Assembly (NCBI GenBank): GCA_019693395.1
Contig: JAAMXP010001124.1
Location: forward strand, 1 to 39,013
Direction of reading: 5' to 3'
From: Ettlia oleoabundans
Lineage: Eukaryota > Chlorophyta > Chlorophyceae > Chlamydomonadales
DNA: 39,013 bases
The notes beneath the pieces were generated by a model. The model had not been told where the DNA came from. It worked only from the letters and a program-made list of their open reading frames with translations, and searched no databases. This document shows positions 1 through 27,728 of the stretch, piece after piece; positions within the stretch are counted from its first letter, which is position 1, and every line of letters starts with the position of its first letter. A program made the translations under genes and the position numbers.

Positions 1-293
1 AACCCTAAACCCTAAACCCTAAACCCTAAACCCTAAACCCTAAACCCTAAACCCTAAACCCAAAAACCCTAAACCCTAAACCCTAAACCCTAAACCCTAA
101 ACCCTAAACCCTAAACCCTAAACCCTAAAACCCTAAACCCTAAACCCTAAACCCTAAACCCTAAACCCTAAACCCTAAAACCTAAACCTAAAACCTAAAC
201 CCTAAATAAAACCCTAAGTAACCCTAAAATAAATAAACCCTAAATAAATAAATAATGAAAACCCTAAAACCCTAAACCCTAAACCCTAAACCC
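1..293. repeat. Telomere, CCCTAAA array
   Basis: Head-to-tail CCCTAAA units begin at base 1 and run almost uninterrupted to about 178. Occasional CCCTAAAA or CCCAAAAA variants occur, for example near 60 and 127. From about 179 to 293 the array decays into AT-rich variants (CCTAAA, AAATAAATAA) and ends with three good units. The C-rich strand runs 5' to 3' inward from position 1, so base 1 is the chromosome end. TTTAGGG is the plant-type repeat, also found in many green algae; Chlamydomonas uses TTTTAGGG. Confidence 0.97.
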
Positions 294-1627
294 AAGACTT
301 GCGACATACACCATCGGACCCTCTCCACATCCGAGTCAAGGTTCTGGAGGTCGACTTGATGCAAACTTCCGGAACCCGAGGCTGCAAGGCTTGCCAGTTT
401 TCCTGGCTTTGTGTGGCATAAACCTCACCTAAACCCACCTAAACCCACCTTCACCCGGTACCCCCAGACTCCTCTCGGCAAGACGCATCCATTGGTACCA
501 TCTAAACCGGGTTTAGACTTTTGAAATTTCTTGGCGCTGGGCGCGACCCCCTATACCTAAATAAACCCCCTAAAACCCTAAAACCCTAAATAATAAATAA
601 ACCCTAAACCCAAATGTTGACTCCCCACATTTATTATGATGGCCACCAAATGTATGATTGGGGTGCGACCCTACGTGCACGGTCCCCATTGCTGCCCAAA
701 CTTATGATAAGGGTCCTGATGTTTATTTTTTGGTCCCAAAAGAAGTTATGGTACTAACAGAAACTATTGGGGTCCACAACCTGCCTCCCCCAGCGCCTGC
801 AGCCCGAAATTCCATTTGTGGTGCCTCCACACATCGCCTCCATCCCCCCTTTTGAGCGGGTGGCACTAGGGCTGTGTTGAATTGGCCTGTGCCTCACAAC
901 AGCTCTGATACCCTTCTTCCATGCATGCAATAGAATGGTGTTCGATACGAGCGGCTGCAAACGGTCGTAATATTGAGGGCCCAAGTTGCTCAGCCAGCCA
1001 ACGGGGGGGGGGAGGACGAAGAAGACGAGCTTGACAATCCGCCATATATCGTGTTGCAGCTGCCCGATCCGCCTGGTGGCAGTGCTCTGTTTGTTGCTAC
1101 GTGTTGCAGGCTAGCATTGGTGAGGTTTGGTGAGGTTACCGCATGCACTGCCAGCCATGCCATAGTGAAGGCGCATGGTCCCAGTATGTGCGGGCTGATG
1201 GGTGCCTGAAACCAAGGCCACCTATCCGATTGTCGCTTCCTTGTCATGCAGCTGCTAATGGCACAAGCTGCAGCCGCTGTAACCCGTCAGTGTAGCACGG
1301 GGGATGCCCAACTCACTTACAACCGTGCGCACCCTGAGCTTATGGTGGGCCTTCCGATGTCAGGTTCAGGGAGCTAGTGTTCAAGTGAGTTGCAGCTGTT
1401 GTTGCAGTTAGCTAGTGTTGCAGCGTACCTCCCGCCATGTGTGACAGGTCTTTTTGGTTGGTATACAGTTATAGTGCCCTCGAGCCACAACACCGATATG
1501 ACTGCCAGCGCCAGCACGGCACTCGCTGCTTCTTGCACCATCGTTGCACGTGCCTCTTCTGGCATTGCAGGCGCTATGGACTCCGCTCCGTGGCGCAGGG
1601 CTTTGAGGAGCAAGAGCCCTTGTGAGG
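294..1627. other. Subtelomeric region without a resolved gene
   Basis: This stretch holds degenerate telomere-like blocks (424-450 and 556-612) and otherwise unique sequence. Some plus-strand pieces look protein-like, notably an acidic stretch at about 1009-1105 and a CxxC-containing piece at about 1136-1199. They could be exons of the gene whose tail lies at 1628-1939. I could not connect them with consistent splice phases, so no CDS is called. Confidence 0.5.
556..612. repeat. Interstitial degenerate telomere-like tract
   Basis: A short block of CCCTAAA and CCTAAATAAA variants lies about 260 bp inside the terminal array, in the same orientation. A related CCACCTAAAC doublet lies at 424-450. 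Such blocks are usual where old chromosome ends were healed or recombined. Confidence 0.8.
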
Positions 1628-1939
1628 AGCTACATGTCAGTCAATCAGCATATCATGCACCTGCTGGGCTTCGTCTATCAATTCCGAGAGGTGAGGTCTC
1701 CATCATTGGCACCATTGTATTAATGTCTTGCTGCATTCGGCAACTGCGGCTGCATGACCTTGCTGCCTAGCCTTGCTACCTAGCGCATTGTACTCATCCA
1801 CTTTTGGTTGTGCTTGCAGGTGAGGGATGTGAAGCACCTGAACCTCGTGGCCTTGAGGCAGCCCTGGATGCACTACCATGTATTGAAGTACCTCTCCTAC
1901 CTTGACCAGAAGAATGTTGAGGGCGGCACCTTCATATGA
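1628..1939 (+). CDS. 3' end of an unidentified split gene
   Basis: Two plus-strand exons fit together in frame. The first is 1628-1690 or longer, contains an ATG at 1634, and ends in GAG before GTGAGG at phase 0. The second is 1820-1939, after a TTGCAG acceptor, and gives 39 codons to a TGA stop. The joined peptide (58 aa from the ATG) is rich in H, Y, L and K and contains the piece QPWMHYHVLKYLSYLD, which looks like real folded protein. I do not recognise the family. Upstream exons are unclear: the frame upstream of 1628 meets stops unless another intron is present. It could be a truncated subtelomeric copy or the last two exons of a longer gene. Confidence 0.45.
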
Positions 1940-2176
1940 GCCCTCAATGCAGGTGGGCCACCAACCAGGCAGGACCATGTTGCTCGCATGGTCGGGCAGC
2001 TATGATCAAGGGTAGTGGACTGGTGGGGTGGTGGCAGCAGCAACAGCAACTCGTCGCACTGTGGGAGGTGGGTTATGCTGATAGCGTGGTTTGCACCCCT
2101 AGGTGTGGGTGGCATGGGGGCAGCGGTAGCATAACCAAACTCATTTTTGAGCAATGTTACCCGGCATGCAGTTTCC

Positions 2177-2303
2177 AAAAATGTGGTCGAGCGGCGGGGG
2201 CCTGGTGGTAAATGTGGTTAAGCGTCGGGGGGCCTGGTGGGAAATGTGAATACACATCAGCAGATGGGGGCCTGGTAGGAAATGTGGTCGAGCGGCGGGG
2301 GGC
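2177..2303. repeat. Minisatellite, about 4 units of 32-38 bp
   Basis: Four units begin AAATGTG at about 2178, 2209, 2241 and 2279. They share a core close to GTGGTCGAGCGGCGGGGG followed by CCTGGTGGG. The third unit is expanded and diverged, and the fourth is cut short. The plus strand is strongly G-rich. It lies 310 bp beyond the BRR2 stop codon. Confidence 0.8.
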
Positions 2304-2364
2304 GTTTCTTTTTTTTGGGATGTCTGCCGCCCCAGGCGCGTCGTCGCTTTTGTGACCATACAGG

Positions 2365-2369
2365 TGTAA
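2365..2369 (+). terminator. Candidate TGTAA polyadenylation signal (+)
   Basis: TGTAA is the usual green-algal nuclear polyadenylation signal. This copy lies 426 nt after the TGA at 1937-1939 of the small plus-strand gene end. A 5-mer occurs often by chance, so the call is weak. Confidence 0.3.
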
Positions 2370-2506
2370 CAGAACAGCAGTAGCAACAGTTGCTTGTCCT
2401 AGGTTAACAACGGCACGTATTCTGCAGATTCACCGACCTCCAAATCCATCCCTATACCAGGCCAGCGGTCAGCGGCTCTTTTGCGTGCCGAGTTAGCACT
2501 GAACTC

Positions 2507-2511
2507 TTACA
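2507..2511 (-). terminator. Candidate TGTAA polyadenylation signal of BRR2
   Basis: The plus strand reads TTACA, so the minus-strand transcript carries TGTAA about 102 nt after the BRR2 stop codon (2613-2615). The spacing suits a green-algal 3' UTR. Confidence 0.5.
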
Positions 2512-2612
2512 ATTGTGTCGTGAACGTGCGACAAATCTCAACGTAACGTGCATATAGTATGATACAATCGAAAATGGGTTAATGACACGTTGTCATGCTT
2601 AACAAACCACTT

Positions 2613-21608
<18,996 letters not shown>

Positions 21609-22330
21609 TGTGAGGGCATTCAGGTCAGCGTTGTCTGAAGGCGTACTGGCGTGTATTAGGAGTGCAACGCCAGGTGGCTCCAGCCTGGCAGGGCGGTGCC
21701 AAGTCCCCGCAGCTGAGCTTTGACAATTCCTCTCAGTATTCACCCAATTTCTTTGCGGTTTTGTTGCCCACAGTATGTTACTAACCTGATTAGGTCACGT
21801 TTCGCGAGTGTGGTGACGAGTTGGTGCCAGAAACTCCGCCTCCTGACACAGGCGGACACTTGCTTCGCAGGGTTGCACCTCGGCCTACAGTCGGGGCTCA
21901 GGAGTCGGTCTGATGACGGCAGAAATGCTGAATCAAACATTTTGGGTGGGATCCCTTTACGACACTGACCATATGCCATCCACGCAATGGCCCTGGGGCC
22001 TGTGTTGCTGGCCCCGTCAAGTGCCCGCTTGAGGTGCTCGTGACAAACATAAAACCCTTCTGTTATGTTGCAGTGTCCTGTCATTGCGACCAGCACTGGG
22101 TTTCAATTCCGATTGGAGTTCGCTTCAACTCACTTAACCTGTCGACTGGCTCATATCATAGGCAGGCAAGCTGGCAGGCACCTGGGAGCGCTGCCCTGCT
22201 GGCGCGCCGCTGGCTCCCGAATCTGTTGCGATGTTGATAATCGCCCAGCTCAGGGACCCTAACCTGCACATCATTCCTGTGGGTTATTATCTCGGGTTTT
22301 GAAGAGTGGTTTTCTTGTCTCCACAAAGAG
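21609..22330. promoter_or_regulatory. Divergent spacer between BRR2 and the DUF3611 gene
   Basis: This 722-bp region separates the two start codons on opposite strands and must hold both 5' UTRs and promoters. I see no further gene and no convincing TATA box. The BRR2 frame stays open upstream of its ATG but contains no other ATG. Confidence 0.6.
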
Positions 22331-24456
22331 ATGAATTGTCGGTCAATTGTGCACCGCCCCCAAGCGGGCTTATGTTGGGCTAGAGCGCCTGCAGGGAGCG
22401 GTCGGCGCGCTACCAGCCGCACAGCGATCGCAGCTGCGAGACATCCAGCCAGCCAGGTGGGCGGGAAATCCAAGGGCGAACGACGAGCTTCGTGGGTCTC
22501 CGTAATCCTGCCTGAGCATTTGAACAAGATCTGTGGCTGGCGGGGTCGCAACAGTGCAGAAACCCCAACCAGCCCACTCTGCCGCCATCTTGCCGCTGCT
22601 GCAGGTTACACGCGCCCAGTATGGTGGCCAGAACAGGAACCAGTCCATGTACCCACCAATCTACCAGAGTGAGCTGGGTTGTGGAGATGCATTCAAGCTT
22701 TTGGGTTTTAAAATGCAACCATCAGCATGCCTGCAGAGACAACTTGCCGCCACAGGCGCATAGCCTAGCCTGTTATCCCCACATTTCCTTTGGCACAGGT
22801 CCCTTAGAGGGAAAACTGGATGAGCGGCAGGAGGACTTGTTGCGCGTGGGCACAGCGCTGCGCAATATTGGCTGGCTTAGGTGTGATGGAATCAGTGCAG
22901 CGCACGGCATGGTGTCTCTGGGTTGCATCGCTTGGTGCTGCCGGTCGCTGCTTTCCCACATCAGTTGTTTAACAATTATTCTGTGCGCGTACCTGCGACT
23001 TTGTTGTGCTTTCTGATGGCAATCACTATGCGTCGCACGCTGCTCATATCTTGCCTGCAGCTTCTGGGGCCAGCTGGTGCTGACGGTTGTGTCAACTACC
23101 ATCCTGCTGTTTAGCACGGGGGTTCCGTCGGGCGGCAGCGTGGCGGTAAGCTGGCAGCAGGGGCATGAACTCCCACCACTAGTAGTGGTCTCTTTGCTAA
23201 GGTTCTGCCTGGATGGGCTGCTGCGGAGTGGCATTGGTTTACGTCCCTGCCATGCTGCGCCACGTTTGTACGCATCCTCCCCTGATGCGGTGCAGTTCAC
23301 GTTTGTTGATGTTGCCACATTGTTTGGCATCCTCTGCGGCTATCTTTCCACATTCTTGGCGTGGAGCTACACACGGGCGGGCCGCAAGCTTGGTATGCTG
23401 CAGGTAGGTAGCTGGCTTCAATCGGCAGTATTGATGGGTCGTGGCAGCTGGTCTGCTGTCATAGCCGACACACTGGCGACATCTTTCAACAGGAAAGCCT
23501 TGGTGTCATGTGCGAGCGCAAAAACGTTACACTCCATTGCCAACTGCTACAGGGAGTCGGTATATCTTTTCTGCCTTTCTAACAACCAGGTGTCTTACTG
23601 CCCTGCAGGAAGTGAAGCTTCCCTCCATTGCTGGCACCATTATCGCCAACTCCAACCTCAATCTGCTGGGCATGGGAGCAACCATCGTGGCTCTGCAGGT
23701 TGGCTGCCAAGTGTGGTGGGTTGATAGAGGGTGGTAGCCACGTGGCTCTTGCGTTTGGGAAGAAGCAGGGGAGGGCAACAGCTGCAGTTTGCCAACTGCC
23801 TGTCATCACGCCAGGCTTGCACCATTTGTTCTAAACGGCCTGTTTCCTATCCCTACGCTGCCAGGCGATTGTGGGCGGTCTGGTTGCCAAGACGCTGTCC
23901 AGCGCAAGTGCTGCCGCCTACTATGGTGCTCAGCGGGTGGCAGCACCACCTGTGGCCTTTGATGTATTTAGCGTGCAGGTGCGCTCAGGTTGTGCAATAG
24001 ACCTGGAGCATGATGAATCATGATTCAATTTGCCTTAATTGGGCATATGTGTTTTGCAGTTATCAGCATTCCCGTGCTTCTCACCCCGTATGCACCCCTC
24101 CGGCTACTTGGCACTGCAGGCCTGCACCAATACCATCATGGCGCACTTCGTGGGCATGCTCTTCAGGTGCGAACGTAAAGCAGCATGTTGAAAGCAGCTG
24201 CCTTGGGGACAGTAGCAGCCCAACAGTTGGAAAGCCAGTCAGCATCCTGCCTTGCCGTCGCAGGTCCAGGCCTAAGAAAGTGAGTCGAGCCATTCTTGTC
24301 TCTGCTTCTGATTCCAACACTCCCTGCCCTGCATTCTGCAGCAACTGGATTTTGCTGGTGGTGAACAAGTACAACAAGCGGCAGGAGGAGCGAGATGCGG
24401 CGTTTGCAGCCGACAATGCTCCCTCAGCGCCGCCCATGCCTGGTTACCAGTACTGA
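22331..24456 (+). CDS. DUF3611 / TIC21-like plastid membrane protein
   Basis: Nine exons encode 276 aa: 22331-22456, 22605-22668, 22799-22880, 23061-23145, 23296-23403, 23609-23698, 23865-23978, 24120-24166, 24342-24456. All phases agree and the total is 831 nt. The first 63 residues are rich in R, S, A and Q with almost no acidic residues, as in a chloroplast transit peptide. Four hydrophobic segments follow, at about 91-111, 120-144, 176-197 and 227-246, with motifs WGQLVLTVVS, FGILCGYLSTF, ANSNLNLLGMGA and MAHFVGMLFSNW. This pattern fits the DUF3611 family, which includes TIC21/PIC1, a chloroplast inner-envelope protein linked to protein import and iron transport. The tail is charged, then PAPPMPGYQY-like. 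Other DUF3611 members have no known role, so the exact function stays open. It is divergent from BRR2. Confidence 0.75.
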
Positions 24457-24887
24457 GCGTCGGCAGCCTATAGCTGGAAAGCTGACAAAAGTGCACGCTG
24501 TGGCTCACACCGAACGACCCCTTCCGCTCAATTTAGTCGATGTCTTCAAACTTTGTAGCCCTTCTTGTTTTGTTAGAATGCTGATCACAGCAGGCGACCA
24601 TCCAATGGCTTCAGATGTTACTGTGTATTGATTCATCTGCCCACAATGTTACTGTGATCGTAGGTTGATTGTACATACAGGTCTCAGGCACATCATATGC
24701 TGCAACATGTACACTGTGTTGGCTGCAACAGACAATAGCACCAAGAAATAGCGCAGGGGCAAGATACACTCTCAGCAATGGCGGCGCAAGGCCAAACAAG
24801 TGTGTGTGTGTTACATAACCCCGCTACTTAGGCCCTACTGAACCTGGGCAGGGATGTATGATGTATGGTCAGCAGAAATATGACCAT
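24457..24887. other. Tail-to-tail spacer
   Basis: This is the 3' UTR of the DUF3611 gene and of the opposite MYND locus. A TTACA at 24811-24815 gives the minus strand a TGTAA 73 nt after the MYND stop. I found no exact TGTAA on the plus strand here. Confidence 0.55.
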
Positions 24888-26035
24888 CTATTGATGCGCT
24901 CCTGCGCCTGCCTGTGCTGCCTTGCAGGCCGCCTTATGCCGCGCCCAGTCTTCCCTCTGGCAGTTCCTGCTGCAGCACCTCACTTGCATGCAGCCTGTGC
25001 AGCGCCTGAGCGCCACTGATGGCAAGCCGCACTTGTTACAGGTGGAGGTGTCCTGCGCTGCGCGATCCAGCATTTTGTGCCTGCTGGTGCTGCTGTGCCA
25101 TGCACTGAAACACAATGGAAGCCTGCCAACGGTGTGGGGAGCGCTCCATGTGGCGCTGGATGGAGGGCAGGACCGGGGTGGACATGTCGCGATCCTGCCC
25201 CAGCAGCGTCAGCCAGTTGTGGGGCACCAGGCGCCTGCCGCGCTCAAAGACAGCGCCAGCCTCTTCTGCCAGCCTCTGGGCGTCTGCCGGGCTCACTGAA
25301 GGGCGTTGGTCAGATGCTGCTGTCATCACTGCCATGCATGCACACTTCCAGCATCGTCTTTGTGCGATGAAGACAAAGCGTGACAACCAAATGATTGGTA
25401 CACCAATCAGCCACCGCATAAGGTGCTGACAATAAAGGCAAACGTCGTGATTTCAACTACCAGCTGTTCGATGCAGGAAGGCCAATCATGAAAGCAACCA
25501 ACTACCCATGTACCTGCCCATCCGCGCACCTGGCCACCCAGAAATCGCTGCGCTGCTGCCGAGCAAGCTCCACAAACCGCGCAGCGCATAAGGCAGCGGG
25601 TTTATTAACCCTGAACCTGATCCCCCTGGCTGTGTTGCATTTAGAATTGCTGCTTTGGTCATGCGTTGGCTGCTGCGTGGGTTGGTGGGCTGCAGCACGA
25701 CCCTGCCCCGTGCTGAGTGTTCCATAGCAGCGGTGCCTCCAGCAAAGCATGGCAGCGCAGCCACTGCTGCACATCAGGGCTGTGCTGCCCCTGCGGCAGC
25801 CGCTCTGCCTTGGACAGACGGTCGTAATAAAAGTCCTCGCCTGGTGTCGTCCCCATGCTGCCTGTTGATAAGCGCTCTGGCCTGCATTTGCAAGCAAAAC
25901 CACGCCAGGCTCCCATCCAGATCACATGCCTCTGCATACTCATTAGCCTAGTCGAGGGCAGGGGACCAAGCGCTGGCGGCAGCATCGGCCAGGTTGCCGC
26001 TCAGCGCCAACTAGGAAGCAGTGGACCCCGGCCAG
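24888..26035 (-). pseudogene. Disrupted MYND zinc-finger gene
   Basis: The 3' end is clear. The minus strand encodes a C-terminal MYND finger (about 24900-25050) with CNKC, CTGC, CCSRNC and H-x3-C, then TAG at 24888-24890. Upstream, protein-like pieces continue but do not join cleanly. The piece ending in QRHMERSPHRWQ and MAQQHQQAQ (about 25070-25300) needs a one-base change near 25071-25080 to reach the MYND frame. An exon at about 25514-25610 encodes FVELARQQRSDFW. The piece from 25840 down (EDFYYDRLSKAERLPQ) is one frame off from the piece before it (ANEYAEACDLDGSLAWF). A TAG at 25948-25950 interrupts the latter. Every other gene here is frame-perfect, so this is either a decayed gene or a patch of sequencing errors. 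MYND fingers bind proteins; the substrate is unknown. No start codon could be assigned. Confidence 0.5.
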
Positions 26036-26560
26036 CACCTGCTGCGCCCGTATAGGTGAACACGTACAGATTGCGCGCACCGCGTGTTATCCTCCTGCCG
26101 AACAGGGCGATGAGAGCCAGTCCACAATACACGCGTTTGAGGTGTCCCGCCGTGCCACAAGACCAAGGGGCCTAGGACAAACAGAAACCAGCATGCGAAG
26201 ACGCCCGCAGCTGAGAGAACCCTGAGGCTTTCCACCTTCCGCCGTCCCTGCTGCGCCTGCTGCTGTTGGCGGTGCTGCTTCTGTTTGGGATACAAACACA
26301 GGGCTCACGTTTTTAATATTACTCCCGACAAACGTATTATATGGTGCCTCGCATTTCCAATTAGGGAAACGGACAAAAAGGTGGGCCATAGGCGTGCAAC
26401 CAGCTCCTTGCGGCTTGCTGCACTGCTGTGTTCAGGCAGATGTTGTGGCCAGGGCGATACATGGAGCGCCTACTAACAGTACGATATAATGGCAGATTGT
26501 TATTAAACCAACAGCAGATACAATGTACAAATGCATCTACAGCAGGGAGGTGTACGCCCA
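26036..26560. other. Unresolved spacer upstream of the MYND locus
   Basis: The minus strand holds a protein-like piece with a hydrophobic stretch (about 26150-26225, FACWFLFVLGPLVLW) preceded by a Q/R-rich piece. It could be a 5' exon of the disrupted MYND gene or plain intergenic DNA after the cysteine-rich protein gene. I cannot join it to anything. Confidence 0.35.
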
Positions 26561-27245
26561 TCACTTAGGCGGGCACACCCTGCCCTCACCTATGCAGTTG
26601 AGGCAGCGCTGCAACTTTGTTGTGCCGCACGCAGGGCAAGAGCAGTGTATTGCACCACTACCCACTCTGCCATCTGCCTGTGGTTTGCCGCGCTGCTGAC
26701 TGAGCTGCCTAAGCGACATGGGCTGCCGGCAGCGGACGATGGCCTTGCCTACACGGGGGTGAGGCATGCAGCAGCGCGGTGCAACGGTTCAAATCGAACA
26801 GGCACATGCAATGGCACCATACTCGATCCTTACTGTCACGATGCTGCTAACTGGCTGTGCCCTGCACAGACTCAAAACACCAGTGGGAACTTGGCACATT
26901 ACCCACCCATGCAAACTTGGCAGTCAATAACGCCGGAACCATCGCATACCAAGCACTTGGTTGCCACCTTCAACTGCAATAGGGTGAAGTGCGGCGGTCG
27001 CTGATGACGGCAATACGGCACCAGAAACGCACAGCACAACGTAAACGGCTGCTGGTGCAAGCTGCAGCAATTTGAGGAAATTGAAACCCCACATCTTGCC
27101 CTTCGAGGGCTCCGCCAACCTTTCGTTGCCGCACAACGCGCTTGGCCACCGACAAAGTCACACCGCTGACGGCTCCTGTGACTACCGTAAGAGTTGCAAA
27201 CGTGCCCACTCCCGCGCCAATGGCCGTGAGGAATGGAGAGCGCAT
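26561..27245 (-). CDS. Small membrane-anchored DnaJ-type cysteine-rich protein
   Basis: Three exons (27120-27245, 26907-26973, 26561-26673) encode 101 aa with matching phases. The ATG at 27243-27245 has an in-frame TGA a few codons upstream, so the start is firm. Residues 7-35 are a hydrophobic, Gly/Thr/Val-rich segment followed by KRVVRQRK, which suggests one membrane helix with a basic flank. The rest carries four CxxC pairs at 49/52, 60/63, 77/80 and 88/91, with DGSG and GEG spacers, as in the DnaJ central zinc-binding domain. It has no J domain. Stand-alone versions of this domain (LQY1, BSD2, PSA2, ORANGE types) assist folding and assembly of plastid proteins, often at the thylakoid; that role is inferred here. 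The last exon ends CIGEGRVCPPK before TGA. Confidence 0.78.
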
Positions 27246-27728
27246 CGCGCACAGGACGGGCGCTCACTGCTGGCTGCTGGCGGCAGCAGGCGCTGCTATC
27301 ATGTGGTGCGGTAGTGGCCTTACGGCGAGGCCGTCTAACGGTATGATAGTCGAAGGTCCTTTTGTGGGGAGAAAGCTGTAGCTTAAAGCAAGCAGGTGAT
27401 AAACAGCAGGCAGGGCTCGCAAAAAGGAACCTGCCGCGTTGAGAGGAACGCGAACGTATCAACTATGAATCACGCAGCAAGTGCGCCTGCTCCTACTGCA
27501 ATCTTCCGGATGCATTGCCAGCGTGGCAGCCTTTGTTTCAAGCGGGCAAAACAGCCCAGGTCACTCTTATTATATACTACGTATACATCCCTAGTTGCAA
27601 CGACACTGTAAACGGCTCGGTACATTGCCTCCTCCACGCAACTCGTTTCTCACTGCACCTACCAGCACCCGTGCTCGCCAGGAAGGACCTGCACTGCAAG
27701 TGTGCCGCCGACGCCGACAGCAGCGGCG
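27246..27728. promoter_or_regulatory. Divergent spacer between the cysteine-rich protein gene and PIS
   Basis: This 483-bp region separates two start codons on opposite strands and should carry both promoters. No gene or clear promoter motif is visible. A minus-strand open frame spans much of it but has no ATG and is not needed by the gene next to it. Confidence 0.55.

Larger units (their letters stand above)
1940..2612. other. Intergenic, between two converging gene ends
   Basis: This lies between the stop of the small plus-strand exon pair and the stop of BRR2 on the minus strand. It contains the G-rich minisatellite at 2177-2303 and two candidate TGTAA polyadenylation motifs, one for each direction. 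I see no gene. Confidence 0.6.

Noticed and set aside
22034..22262. Plus-strand open frames upstream of the DUF3611 start
   Set aside because: None can be joined in phase to the second exon. The frame starting at 22331 fits exactly and has transit-peptide composition.
24263..24283. Possible mini-exon in the DUF3611 gene (after GTCGCAG, before GTGAGT)
   Set aside because: Its phase does not fit between the flanking exons. Direct joining gives the conserved HFVGMLFSNW.
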